From assembly GCA_025363455.1 (NCBI GenBank), contig JANYDW010000052.1, positions 1 to 64,000 on the forward strand: 64,000 nt of DNA, written 5' to 3'. The notes below the pieces were generated by a model. The model made no database searches, was not told where the DNA came from, and saw nothing but the letters and a program-made list of their open reading frames with translations. Source of the stretch: Oleiharenicola sp. Its GTDB lineage: Bacteria; Verrucomicrobiota; Verrucomicrobiia; Opitutales; Opitutaceae. The translations under genes were made by a program, and so were the position numbers. This document shows positions 1 to 7,931 of the stretch, one piece after another (position 1 is the first letter of the stretch; the number at the start of each line of letters is the position of its first letter).

Positions 1-294
1 CCGGGATGGTGCGGGCCTGAGCGCCCGCCGCGGCCGCGGTGTGTCCGGACCCCGCGACAACGCCGCCAAAACCATGCGGACCGCGCAGAAACCGGCGCGA
101 AAGCAAAGCCCGCAGCTCGCGCTCGCGGCCCAAAATCACCCAACGGAGCACCAAAATCTCAAAACGGGCGGTTTTTCAGCAGCCTGTTAGTGGTTAATCG
201 CTGGATTGGTTCATCGCCTGAATATTTTGTGTTTCTTGTGCTTTTTGTGGCCAATGCTTGCCTCTGTGTCTTTGTGCCTTGGTGGTTAATTTGA
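1..294 (+). other. Open frame running in from the left edge, possibly a mobile-element end
   Basis: One plus-strand frame is open from base 1 to a TGA at 292-294, with no start in view. Around bases 150-187 it reads KSQNGRFFSSLL, and the DNA at 167-187 (GTTTTTCAGCAGCCTG on this strand) resembles the terminal inverted repeats of several IS families, whose ends often read CAGGCTGCTGAAAAAC. I infer a possible right end of an insertion element or a remnant of its transposase C-terminus. The rest of the frame is low-complexity Arg/Pro/Ala and may be non-coding. No other gene is visible before rsmB. Confidence 0.2.
225..289 (+). repeat. Short-period GTG-word repeat ahead of rsmB
   Basis: TTTTGTG, TTCTTGTG and CTTTTTGTGG follow one another at about 9-10 nt spacing, then CTGTGTCTTTGTGCC and GGTGGTTAA. 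The block ends 9 nt before the rsmB start codon. The same vocabulary recurs before the MFS, parA, HD and GNAT genes, and the terminal GTGGTTAA recurs at several other elements. Function unknown. Confidence 0.6.
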
Positions 295-298
295 TCCC

Positions 299-1582
299 AT
301 GAACCCCAACATCGCCGCCAACCAGCAGCGCCTGTTCCTCACCTTCGTGGCCGAGCTGCGGCCGCACATCGGCCGCGACAGCGCCCTGCCGCGGCGCATC
401 AAGGAACTGTTCGCCCGCCACCGCGCCATCGGCTCCCGCGATCGCAAACTCTACCGCGAACTCGTCTACACTTACCTGCGATTTTTCCCGTGGATCGATC
501 CGCTGCTCGACACAACGCCCGACCTCGCCGCGAAAATCACCGCCTGGCTCGCCCCCGAGTTGAAGCCTACCTCCCCTTACCGCGCCGCCCACTGCGCCGA
601 CTGGCCTGCCGTCCCCGCCACCCTCGAGGAGAAGTCCGAGACACTTCGACAACTCCTGCAGCAAGGTGGAGCGCGGCCTCTGGACGCGCTTTCTTCAACC
701 CGTCCAGAGGCCGGGTTCCACCAGTTCTCCCCGGAAGCATTGCTGCCACACTGGTTCAAGGAGCATTGTCCGGAGGCTTTTGCCTCCCCGCACCTCGACA
801 CCCTTAACAGCCGCGCCGGCGTCTGGGTCCGCATTCAGTGCAACGAGCGCGCCTTGGTGCTCGACGAGTTCCGGGCCCGGCAATGGACCTTCGAGCAGCC
901 CGCCGATTTCCCCGACGCCGTCTGCCTGCCGCCCAACGCCGAGGTCGCCGGCTCCGACGCCTATCGTCGCGGCTTCATCGAGATCCAGGACCTCGGCTCG
1001 CAACTTGTGCTCGCTTGCGCCCCGATCATGCCCGGCGGTCGCTGGCTCGACGCCTGCGCTGGGGCGGGTGGGAAGACCCTCCAACTCGCCCGCATGCTCG
1101 GCGACGCCGGCCACGTAGACGCCACCGATATTCGCTCCGACATCCTCGACGAACTCGATGACCGAGCCAAGCGCGCCCGGCTCACCAATATCACCATCGT
1201 CCGCGAGCCCGCCGACGCCTACGATGGCGTCCTCGTGGACGCCCCCTGCTCCGGCTCGGGTACCTGGCGCCGCCAGCCGCACCTCAAGTGGTACGTGAAG
1301 CCCGAGAGCATCACCGCGTTCACCAAGACCCAACTCGAAATTCTTCAAGCCCACGCCCCACGCGTGAAACCGGGTGGACTCCTCATCTACGCCACCTGTT
1401 CGTTGAGCCAGCACGAGAACCACGACGTCGTCGCCACGTTCCTGAAATCTCATGCTGGCTTCAAGCCCGAGCCCTCCGCCGATACCCACGGCGGCACTTT
1501 CGACGGCTTAGGCACGTTGCTCCTTCCTGGTACCCGCAACACCGACGGTTTCTATGTAGCCCTGCTGCGAAGAGTTTTGTGA
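299..1582 (+). CDS. rsmB: 16S rRNA (cytosine-C5)-methyltransferase, RsmB/Sun type
   Basis: Cytosolic SAM-dependent RNA m5C methyltransferase of the NOL1/NOP2/Sun family, closest in style to RsmB, which methylates C967 of 16S rRNA. The N-terminal ~110 residues look like the NusB-like RNA-binding part. The Rossmann core has DACAGAGGKT for SAM, motif IV DAPCSGSGT (Cys317) and motif VI TCS (Cys367, the expected nucleophile). The 427-aa length fits the family. Residues ~123-142 (GARPLDALSSTRPEAGFH) are encoded by a palindromic repeat that occurs elsewhere in intergenic DNA, so this segment is an in-frame insertion between the N-terminal domain and the FSPEALLPHW segment. Exact rRNA target is inferred. 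Confidence 0.9.
   Translation: MNPNIAANQQRLFLTFVAELRPHIGRDSALPRRIKELFARHRAIGSRDRKLYRELVYTYLRFFPWIDPLLDTTPDLAAKITAWLAPELKPTSPYRAAHCADWPAVPATLEEKSETLRQLLQQGGARPLDALSSTRPEAGFHQFSPEALLPHWFKEHCPEAFASPHLDTLNSRAGVWVRIQCNERALVLDEFRARQWTFEQPADFPDAVCLPPNAEVAGSDAYRRGFIEIQDLGSQLVLACAPIMPGGRWLDACAGAGGKTLQLARMLGDAGHVDATDIRSDILDELDDRAKRARLTNITIVREPADAYDGVLVDAPCSGSGTWRRQPHLKWYVKPESITAFTKTQLEILQAHAPRVKPGGLLIYATCSLSQHENHDVVATFLKSHAGFKPEPSADTHGGTFDGLGTLLLPGTRNTDGFYVALLRRVL
665..722. repeat. Palindromic repeat family A, copy inside rsmB
   Basis: Left arm GGTGGAGCGCGGCCTCTGG and right arm CCAGAGGCCGGGTTCCACC are near-perfect inverted copies around an ~14-nt loop. Intergenic copies of the same family lie at 7657-7729 and 21678-21749. 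This copy is wholly inside the rsmB reading frame and contributes about 20 residues without a stop. Confidence 0.85.
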
Positions 1583-1637
1583 GTCGTCCGAGTTTTTCGC
1601 GGCCAACCCCAACTATCGCCTTCATCTAATCTATTCT

Positions 1638-2144
1638 ATGAAATCCCTCCCTTGTTGTGTGCTGTTTTTGCTTCTGTGGGGGTGCTGTAATGCGGCGCCG
1701 TTTTCACCACTTATGCCGGAGAATCATTACGGCGTTATGGCTTCCAATTGGCGTTTTGCCTCGTCCCTCTCTGCCGACGCCACCGGAACCATCGAATTCG
1801 TAGTGATAACTGCCAATGGCCCGGAACGAATAGTTGGGCGGGTCGAAGTGCGTCCGTTTCAAAGCTCCGAAAGCAAAATCCCCGATTTGCATGTGCTCTT
1901 AACCACGGCAGTTGTGGCTGGCCGCAAGCAGGCGGTCTTGATTGCTGGCTACGGAATTCGCTCAGGTGCGTTTGTCGTGGATGACGCAGACCTGACGACT
2001 AAGTCACGTATCGTGGATGGAACACCTGCAACCGATGCGAAAGGAGAACATGCCCTCTTGGTATTTGGCGGAGACTCGATGAATTTGAGTTCGGGAGAAG
2101 GCATCACAGGTCGCTTGCTGCTGCGCTACCGAGGTGGCCGGTAA
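1638..2144 (+). CDS. Secreted hypothetical protein, possible lipoprotein
   Basis: 168 aa, no family recognised. The N-terminus MKSLPCCVLFLLLWGCCNA is a short signal peptide; LLWGC could be a lipobox, so anchoring as a lipoprotein is possible. The mature part is beta-rich with no obvious catalytic motif and two GG-rich turns near the C-terminus. It starts 55 nt after rsmB and ends 11 nt before the lipase-like gene, so co-transcription with that gene is plausible. Base composition is less GC-rich than its neighbours. A role at the cell envelope is only inferred from the signal. Confidence 0.7.
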   Translation: MKSLPCCVLFLLLWGCCNAAPFSPLMPENHYGVMASNWRFASSLSADATGTIEFVVITANGPERIVGRVEVRPFQSSESKIPDLHVLLTTAVVAGRKQAVLIAGYGIRSGAFVVDDADLTTKSRIVDGTPATDAKGEHALLVFGGDSMNLSSGEGITGRLLLRYRGGR

Positions 2145-2155
2145 AGCTAGAGAGC

Positions 2156-2863
2156 ATGATGAGCCGGACTTTTAGCGCAGCCCTCCTCTGCTTCATGATT
2201 ATTGCCAGCGTCGCTTCAGCTAAGGAAGCCGTCATCCTGCTCCACGGCTTGGCTCGGACGGACAAGTCGATGGCGAAGATGGCCGCCGCACTCGAAGCCG
2301 AGGGTTTCACGGTCCTGAATGTCGACTATCCCTCCCGCGAAGCCACGGTCGAAGCCCTGGCCAACAAGGTCATCCCCGCCGCGTTGGCCGATCCCAAGCT
2401 CAAGGACGCCGAGCGACTTCATTTTGTTACCCACTCGTTGGGTGGCATTCTGGTTCGACAGTATCTCAAGACCGAGCACCCCACCAATCTCGGCCGCGTG
2501 GTCATGCTCGGACCGCCCAACCAAGGCAGTGAGGTTGTGGACCGGATCGGCGACTGGCGCGCGTTCTCTGCCATCAACGGCCCGGCCGGCAAACAACTCG
2601 GCACCGGACCTGACTCCGTGCCGAACCAACTCGGTCCGGTTGACTTCGAGCTGGGAGTGATCGCCGGCGACCGGTCCATCAACTGGATCAACAGCCTCAT
2701 GATTCCCGGCCCGGACGACGGCAAGGTCTCGGTCGAACGCACCAAGGTCGCCGGCATGAAGGCCCACCTCATCCTCCACGCCACCCATCCCTATCTGATG
2801 AAAAACGCCCGCGCCATCCGTGAGACTATCAACTTCCTGCGCCACGGCCAGTTCACCCGCTAA
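2156..2863 (+). CDS. Exported alpha/beta-hydrolase, lipase-like
   Basis: 235 aa with a signal peptide ending near ASVASA. The mature protein opens with VILLHGLARTDKSM, the strand and oxyanion-hole HG of alpha/beta-hydrolases, and carries the nucleophile elbow THSLGG (Ser94). GPPNQGSE after it resembles bacterial lipases related to PGAP1/LipA. A late HATHPYLM supplies a candidate catalytic His. Probably hydrolyses an ester or lipid in the periplasm; substrate unknown. It follows the secreted hypothetical gene by 11 nt. Confidence 0.8.
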   Translation: MMSRTFSAALLCFMIIASVASAKEAVILLHGLARTDKSMAKMAAALEAEGFTVLNVDYPSREATVEALANKVIPAALADPKLKDAERLHFVTHSLGGILVRQYLKTEHPTNLGRVVMLGPPNQGSEVVDRIGDWRAFSAINGPAGKQLGTGPDSVPNQLGPVDFELGVIAGDRSINWINSLMIPGPDDGKVSVERTKVAGMKAHLILHATHPYLMKNARAIRETINFLRHGQFTR

Positions 2864-2886
2864 GTGTGCTTCATTTTCTACAGACA

Positions 2887-3035
2887 GTTAACCGCTAATC
2901 GTCGCTAATCAGCGCTAATGGAGCGAACAACCGGTTTTGTCCTTCACCCTTCGTTCACCGATCAGGTGAACTGCCCGGCCTCCGGTTCTGGAGCATTTTT
3001 GTGCTTAGCGCTCATTAGCGTGAATTAGCGGTTAC
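2887..3035. repeat. CTAAT-word inverted repeat with TTAACC...GGTTA ends
   Basis: Left arm (2887-2921) is GTTAACCGCTAATC followed by GTCGCTAATCAGCGCTAATGG. Right arm (3004-3035) is CTTAGCGCTCATTAGCG followed by TGAATTAGCGGTTAC, the inverted counterpart. The word GCTAAT recurs about every 10 nt in each arm. About 80 nt of unrelated sequence lies between. The element follows the lipase-like gene and ends ~100 nt before the DUF1272 gene; I see no other gene in this gap. Confidence 0.75.
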
Positions 3036-3136
3036 TCCGCTGGGCTTTCTCGATTGAACCTGTTGCCACAACCCACTCAGAGATCAGCCTTGGCCCACAA
3101 TACTTGAACGATAGGCTGGCCGGAAACAACACCCAC

Positions 3137-3388
3137 ATGGCCCTCGAACTCCGACCCAACTGTGAATGCTGCGACAAGGACCTCCCGCCTGCGTCAGAGG
3201 AGGCCTACATCTGCACTTTCGAGTGCACCTTCTGCCTCGATAGCGCCCGCGACAAACTCGGCTACATCTGCGCCAACTGTGGCGGCGAACTCGTGCGTCG
3301 CCCCATCCGCCCGGCCGCCAAGCTGGTCAAGAACCCACCCTCCACGGTCCGTGTTCTCCGCGACAAGCCCTGCGCGCCAGCCTCGTGA
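3137..3388 (+). CDS. DUF1272 family small zinc-ribbon-like protein
   Basis: 83 aa beginning MALELRPNCECCDKDLPP, the hallmark start of DUF1272 proteins; I chose this ATG over an upstream in-frame codon because family members begin here. Cys pairs CECC, CTFC and CANC could bind metal in a ribbon fold. Cytosolic, function unknown. It stands alone between two repeat elements. Confidence 0.85.
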   Translation: MALELRPNCECCDKDLPPASEEAYICTFECTFCLDSARDKLGYICANCGGELVRRPIRPAAKLVKNPPSTVRVLRDKPCAPAS

Positions 3389-3408
3389 GGTAAGTTTGTT
3401 TTCGGAAT

Positions 3409-3479
3409 GTGGGAGGGGCTTTATGCCCCGACGGTTTGATGCAGACCTAGGGTGTGACGGGGCATAAAGCCGCTCCCAC
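3409..3479. repeat. Palindromic repeat, GGGCTTTATGCCCC type
   Basis: Left arm GTGGGAGGGGCTTTATGCCC and right arm GGGGCATAAAGCCGCTCCCA are inverted copies separated by about 27 nt. It begins 20 nt after the DUF1272 stop and could end that transcript. Only one copy is seen in this window. Confidence 0.7.
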
Positions 3480-3540
3480 ACACCAACCACGAACCAACGC
3501 CGCACTTGCGAACGGCCCGCGGCGCGATTGGCTCTCGTCC

Positions 3541-4368
3541 ATGCCCCGCATCCCGCTTGAGGACAATTTCACCGACGTCATCGGCAAGGCCCAACGCGGG
3601 CACCAACTGACCGACGCCGCTCTTGCCGCCAAGGCCGGCGTCAGCGTCGAGGAGGTGAAGGCCGTCAAGGGCGGTGAAATCCGCGAACCCGTCCTCCGCG
3701 CCCTCGCCAAGCCGCTCCACCTCGAGCGCGAGACCCTTGTCGCCCTCGCTCACCGCAAGTGGTATCCCGAGCAACCGCTGTTTCCGCGTGGCTTCGCTAT
3801 GTTCAACACCCCGCACGAGGACATGACCGTCAACGCCTACCTCGTATGGGACGGCAAGACGCGCCAGGCCGCCGCTTTCGACACCGGCTCCGACGCCCAG
3901 CCAATCCTCGACACAATCGCCGGTGAGAACCTGACCCTACGTTATGTTTTCCTCACCCACACGCACGACGACCACATCGCCGACCTGCCCCACCTCGCCT
4001 CCACGGGCGCCGAAGTCTGGGCGAGCGAGCTCGAGCCCGCACCCCATGCCGGCGCGAAGACCTTTCAGGAAAACGCCCACTTCCATCTCGGCGAACTAGC
4101 GATCAAGACCCTTTTCACGTGGGGCCATTCGCCCGGCCAGACGTCGTTCTATGTCACCGGCCTCGCCTGGCCGCTCGCCATCGTCGGGGACTCCCTTTTC
4201 GCCAGCTCGATGGGCGGCGGGCTTGTCTCCTACGACATGCAGCTGAGGAACAACAAGCAGAAGTTGATGACGCTCCCGGGCGACACGGTCTTCGCCTGCG
4301 GCCACGGCCCCCTCACCACCCTCAAGCAGGAGAAGAAGCACAATCCCTTCTTCGCCCGCGGATCCTGA
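3541..4368 (+). CDS. Metallo-beta-lactamase-fold hydrolase with N-terminal HTH-like domain
   Basis: 275 aa from the ATG MPRIPLEDNF. Residues ~1-70 look like an XRE-type helix-turn-helix (LTDAALAAKAGVSVEEVKAV, then LRALAKPLHL). Residues ~85-275 form a metallo-beta-lactamase domain with HTHDDH at 140-145, WGHSPGQTSFY, VGDSLF and CGHGPLTT, typical of glyoxalase II-like hydrolases with two metal ions. Likely a cytosolic thioester or lactone hydrolase; the HTH may be structural rather than DNA-binding. The upstream palindrome separates it from the DUF1272 gene. Confidence 0.85.
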   Translation: MPRIPLEDNFTDVIGKAQRGHQLTDAALAAKAGVSVEEVKAVKGGEIREPVLRALAKPLHLERETLVALAHRKWYPEQPLFPRGFAMFNTPHEDMTVNAYLVWDGKTRQAAAFDTGSDAQPILDTIAGENLTLRYVFLTHTHDDHIADLPHLASTGAEVWASELEPAPHAGAKTFQENAHFHLGELAIKTLFTWGHSPGQTSFYVTGLAWPLAIVGDSLFASSMGGGLVSYDMQLRNNKQKLMTLPGDTVFACGHGPLTTLKQEKKHNPFFARGS

Positions 4369-4379
4369 AGGGACGGAAT

Positions 4380-4544
4380 GGCCACGAAAAACACGAGAAA
4401 CATAAACCATCCTCCAACGTCATCCTGAGCGTAGCGAAGGATCCACACGCAAGATGCAGCCTTCACCGTCCCCTTGGATCCTTCGCTACGTTCAGGATGA
4501 CAGGTCTCCGTAGTGAATTTCCAATTATTGTGTTTTTCGTGGCC
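4380..4544. repeat. Compound nested palindrome (GTG-word arms around CATCCTGAGC palindrome)
   Basis: Outer arms are perfect over 15 bp: GGCCACGAAAAACAC (4380-4394) and GTGTTTTTCGTGGCC (4530-4544). Inside lies a second palindrome with arms GTCATCCTGAGCGTAGCGAA (from 4419) and TTCGCTACGTTCAGGATGAC (to 4501). The inner type is a dispersed repeat also seen at 20811-20900. The whole element fills the gap between the beta-lactamase-fold gene and the MFS gene, ending 32 nt before the MFS ATG. Confidence 0.85.
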
Positions 4545-4576
4545 CAAACTCCGGGGCGTGAGGTTTGCGGGGTAGC

Positions 4577-5944
4577 ATGAGCACCACCGCCCATGATCCC
4601 TACGCTGCGTTGCGGCATGCTGGCTACCGGCGGTTCCTCGCCGGCAATTTCCTCTCCAACATCGGTCGCCAAGCCTTGAGCGTGGCCGCGGCGTGGCAGA
4701 TCTACCAGTGGACCAACTCGGCCACGGCTCTCGGCCTCGTCGGCCTCGTCAATGTCCTGCCGCTCCTCGCCCTCGTGTTGCCCGCCGGCGTCCTCGCTGA
4801 CCGGTATGATCGGCGGCTCCTCATCCTGCGGAGCGCCACAGTCTCGACGCTGTTGTCGGTCGCCCTCGCCGCGACTGCTTACTACCACGCTCGCATCCCG
4901 CATTTGGCGGTGCTCAACCAGGCCAACAACCTCCTGCGTCACATTGCCGTCGTCTTCGAGCGCCACGCCGACCCGGCTTCGCTGCACTTCGATCATGCGG
5001 CGCTGCCGTTGCTCTACTTGCTCCTGTTTCTGCAGGCGACCGTCCGCGTACTGGCCGGGCCCTCCCGCGCTGCCATCGTGCCTCTGCTGATTCCGCCCTC
5101 GGCCCTGAGCAACGCCGTCAACTGGAGCGCCAGTACCTTCGAGCTCTCCACCGTCGTGGGACCGGCCCTCGGCGGCCTGATCGTGGCCTACTGGGATTAC
5201 TCCGCCGTGTACCTGCTCGACGTGTTCACCTCGCTCTCCCTCGCCCTGCTCCTCATTGGCGTGAAGCTCGCGGCCCAGCCTGATGCCAGCATGCGACCCG
5301 CCGTCGGCATGTTCGCCGGCATCGAGTTCATGTGGCGCAACCAGACCGTCCTCGCCGCCATGTCGCTCGACCTTTTTGCGGTGATTCTGGGCGGAGCCAC
5401 CGCCCTGCTGCCCATCTACGCCGACCAGATCCTTCACGTCGGCCCGGCCGGACTCGGCTGGCTGCGCGCCGCGCCCTCCGCCGGGGCGATCTGCATGGCG
5501 ATGTTCACGGCGCACCGGCCCAGCGCCAAGCGCCCGGGCCTGATCATGCTCTGGTCCGTCGCCGGTTTCGGCGCCGCGATCAGCCTGTTTAGCTATTCGA
5601 CCGTCATCTGGCTCTCGCTCCTCGCCCTGTTCCTGAGCGGAGCCTTCGACAACTACAGCGTCGTGGTGCGGCACTCGCTGGTGCAGCTCATGACCCCCGA
5701 CGCCCTCCGCGGTCGCGTGACCGCCGTGAACCAGCTCTTCATCGGCTCCTCCAACGAAATCTCCGCCCTGCGCGCCGGGCTGAGCGCTGCGCTCTTCGGC
5801 CCGGTCATGGCCGCCGGCGTCGGGGGCTTGGCCACCATCGCCGTGACCGGCCTCATCGCCCTGCTCGCGCCGTCGCTCAAGCATGTCCCGCCGTTGCACC
5901 AGATTCAGGCCCAATCTGACGAATTGGAAAAAGCTCCAGTTTAG
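4577..5944 (+). CDS. MFS transporter, EntS/MFS_3-like exporter
   Basis: 455 aa, about 12 predicted membrane segments, from the ATG MSTTAHDPYAALRH. The start YRRFLAGNFLSNIGRQALSVA and the loop LADRYDRR (the MFS motif A region between TM2 and TM3) place it in the MFS_3 group with enterobactin exporter EntS and macrolide exporters. Inner-membrane drug/siderophore-type export by proton antiport is the family role; substrate unknown. A TTG 12 nt upstream is in frame but less likely. No regulator is adjacent; a compound palindrome lies directly upstream. Confidence 0.88.
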   Translation: MSTTAHDPYAALRHAGYRRFLAGNFLSNIGRQALSVAAAWQIYQWTNSATALGLVGLVNVLPLLALVLPAGVLADRYDRRLLILRSATVSTLLSVALAATAYYHARIPHLAVLNQANNLLRHIAVVFERHADPASLHFDHAALPLLYLLLFLQATVRVLAGPSRAAIVPLLIPPSALSNAVNWSASTFELSTVVGPALGGLIVAYWDYSAVYLLDVFTSLSLALLLIGVKLAAQPDASMRPAVGMFAGIEFMWRNQTVLAAMSLDLFAVILGGATALLPIYADQILHVGPAGLGWLRAAPSAGAICMAMFTAHRPSAKRPGLIMLWSVAGFGAAISLFSYSTVIWLSLLALFLSGAFDNYSVVVRHSLVQLMTPDALRGRVTAVNQLFIGSSNEISALRAGLSAALFGPVMAAGVGGLATIAVTGLIALLAPSLKHVPPLHQIQAQSDELEKAPV

Positions 5945-5966
5945 AGCTATTTGAAAATTGAAGGAG

Positions 5967-6075
5967 ATGGAGCGCGTAGCCCGCTCGACAAGCTCAGGGC
6001 CCTTTCGGCTTTGGCTCAAGGCTTGAGCGAGTCGAACGGCTTAAGCCTGCCGAAACGGCTCCTCAACGCGCGTGG
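5967..6075. repeat. Repeat-like sequence after the MFS gene
   Basis: Contains GCTCGACAAGCTCAGGGCC, a common bacterial dispersed-repeat word, followed by imperfect inverted pieces (GGCTCAAGGC / GAGCGAGTCGAACGGC). A plus-strand frame runs through here but shows no protein-like composition, so I call no gene. The 5945-6387 gap holds this block and the palindrome at 6214-6329. Confidence 0.4.
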
Positions 6076-6213
6076 CTCGAAAACGCAGTCGGGAGCAGCG
6101 CGTTCCACCTTAGCCGCAGCCCATACCATTTTGAACCCTCTAGTCCGGAGCTGGAAACGGGGAAACGCATCCAAGGATAACGCTGAAAGCATTTGGTCAT
6201 GTCCCGGGTTGAA

Positions 6214-6329
6214 TTGTCATCGCGAGGCTGGCGAGACCAGCCGTGGCGATCCATCAAGCCAGCCCACTCCCGGCCAGGCTGCGGCTGGATTGCCTCGTGC
6301 TCGCTTCGTGTGCCTCCTCGCAATGACAA
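6214..6329. repeat. CATTGCGAGG-type palindromic repeat, copy 1
   Basis: Arms TTGTCATCGCGAGG (6214-6227) and CCTCGCAATGACAA (6316-6329) enclose GGCGATCC and GGATTGCC sub-arms. This is the widely distributed bacterial repeat whose ends read GTCATTGCGAGG. A second copy is at 14449-14553. It ends 58 nt before the next start codon. Confidence 0.8.
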
Positions 6330-6387
6330 ATCAGGATGATACCAGCTTTCAGCTCGAAAGCGGACCAGCGTGGCATTACCAAATACC

Positions 6388-7488
6388 ATGGTCACACGAA
6401 ACCGTTCCCTGCTGGGAGTATTTTCGGTCATCGGCTTGGGCGTCGCATTAACCGCCTGCCGCACCCCAGCCGCCAAGCTGTCCCCGGCGACGCCATGCAT
6501 GGCCGTGCTCGACCGCTTCACGGCGCCGGACGTGCCGGAATTCGCCGCCAGCGAAACGCTGTCTCCCGTCGGCAAACGGACTGTTGCAATGCCGCCCGCG
6601 GATTTGCCCGGCAAAGGTCTCGCGGAGCATCCCATGCTCTACGTCGGCGAAAATTTCACCAAGATGTTTCTGGTCAACGCTGGCAAGGTGACCTGGACCT
6701 TTCAGACCGGGCCGGGCTACGAGTATGACGACGTGTGGATGCTTTCCAACGGCAACATACTTTTCACCCGGATGACGTATATCGCCGAGATCACGCCCGA
6801 CAAAAAAGTGGTGTGGCGGTACGATTGCTCCATTCCCCCCGGACTGAAACACACGGAGGTTCACACCTGCCAGCCGATCGGCTTGGACAAGGTTATGTTC
6901 GTCGTGAACGGTCTGCCGCCCCGGATGATGGTGGTTAACACCAAGACCGGCGCGGTCGAGATCGACCATGAGCTTCCCCTTGGCCAGGCCGCCAACCCCG
7001 GCTCCATTCATGGGCAGTTTCGCCGGGCGCGGTACACCGCCCAGGGAACGTATCTCGTGTCCTACCTGAGCGAGGGCAAGGTCGTGGAATTTGATAAAGA
7101 TTTCCACGAAACCTGGAGTTACAAGATCAGGTCACCATGGGCTGCGATCCGCCTGAAGAACGGCAATACCCTGGTCACCGATGAACGCGACAGCCTCACC
7201 CGCGAGGTGGACCCGCACGGGGAAACAGTCTGGGAGTTCAAGTCGAGTGAACTGCCGGAGGTTTACCGGTTGGTCGATCCGCCGCAGACCTGCACCCGCC
7301 TGGCCAATGGCAACACCATCTTCTGTTCCCGCGGTGGCCGGGGCAAGGGCCCGCAACTCGTCGAAATCACACCGGACAAAAAAGTCGTCTGGGTGCTGCA
7401 GGATTGGCAGGCGCTTGGCGATGCCACCGCCGTCCAAATCCTCGACGACCCCGGCATCCCGGAAATCCCCGGAGAATCTGGACACTGA
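6388..7488 (+). CDS. Beta-propeller (PQQ-like/arylsulfotransferase-like) lipoprotein
   Basis: 366 aa from the ATG MVTRNRSLLG. A lipoprotein signal (LGVALTAC, Cys at the cleavage site) is followed by blade-like repeats with recurring W/F-rich strands: KVTWTFQTGPG, ITPDKKVVWRY, LTREVDPHGETVWEF, ITPDKKVVWVL. The words LSNGNILF, LKNGNTLV and LANGNTIF mark successive blades of a propeller as in arylsulfotransferase and PQQ-repeat proteins. Envelope-anchored; enzymatic activity not established. The exact repeat ITPDKKVVW at two places argues for internal duplication. It precedes an esterase and an arabinofuranosidase. Confidence 0.75.
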   Translation: MVTRNRSLLGVFSVIGLGVALTACRTPAAKLSPATPCMAVLDRFTAPDVPEFAASETLSPVGKRTVAMPPADLPGKGLAEHPMLYVGENFTKMFLVNAGKVTWTFQTGPGYEYDDVWMLSNGNILFTRMTYIAEITPDKKVVWRYDCSIPPGLKHTEVHTCQPIGLDKVMFVVNGLPPRMMVVNTKTGAVEIDHELPLGQAANPGSIHGQFRRARYTAQGTYLVSYLSEGKVVEFDKDFHETWSYKIRSPWAAIRLKNGNTLVTDERDSLTREVDPHGETVWEFKSSELPEVYRLVDPPQTCTRLANGNTIFCSRGGRGKGPQLVEITPDKKVVWVLQDWQALGDATAVQILDDPGIPEIPGESGH

Positions 7489-7656
7489 TCCTGTCACCCC
7501 GGTTGCCAGCCTGGTTTCGATTGGCGCCCGCCCCACCAAGGTTCTTCTCGCATCTCTGTCCGCCTGACAGTGACACGGCGGAAGTTGTGGTGCCTCCGCT
7601 ATTCGCTGCTGTCGCTCGATATGGCCTCCGTCATCCGGAATCATTCGATCGAATTG

Positions 7657-7729
7657 GGTGGAACGCGGCCTCTGGACGCGTTTCCTCCTCCGTGCATTCT
7701 GCGAACCCGTCCGGAGGCCGGGTTCCACC
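7657..7729. repeat. Palindromic repeat family A, intergenic copy
   Basis: Arms GGTGGAACGCGGCCTCTGG and CCGGAGGCCGGGTTCCACC with a ~25-nt loop. Same family as the copy inside rsmB. The remainder of the 7489-7931 gap (7489-7656 and 7730-7931) shows no gene or further repeat that I can support. Confidence 0.85.
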
Positions 7730-7931
7730 ATTTAGTCCGGACACCGCGAATAATAACACGCCTTAACTGAATGCTTCCGGCTTCATAGGCCGGGCTATGT
7801 CCTTTCGGCTCTTCCTGCGACCGCGGTTCGTGGGCCACAATGCCGGCGCTTTCCTGCCTCTGCCGCAAAGGCGGGCTTGTCGTTAGCCTCCAACTGCGGC
7901 ACCTCAGGTCACTGCCCCAATGCTTTCACCC

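Noticed and set aside
2887-3035. CRISPR array
   Set aside because: The repeated words are 6-7 nt at about 10-nt spacing and inverted between arms; there are no 25-40-nt direct repeats with spacers and no cas genes.
4463-6019. Long minus-strand open frame opposite the MFS gene
   Set aside because: The plus strand encodes a clear MFS protein; the antisense product is a low-complexity Gly/Glu/Arg/His protein typical of GC-rich shadows.
5951-6451. Plus-strand frame after the MFS gene
   Set aside because: It runs through dispersed repeats and has no protein-like pattern or ribosome site.
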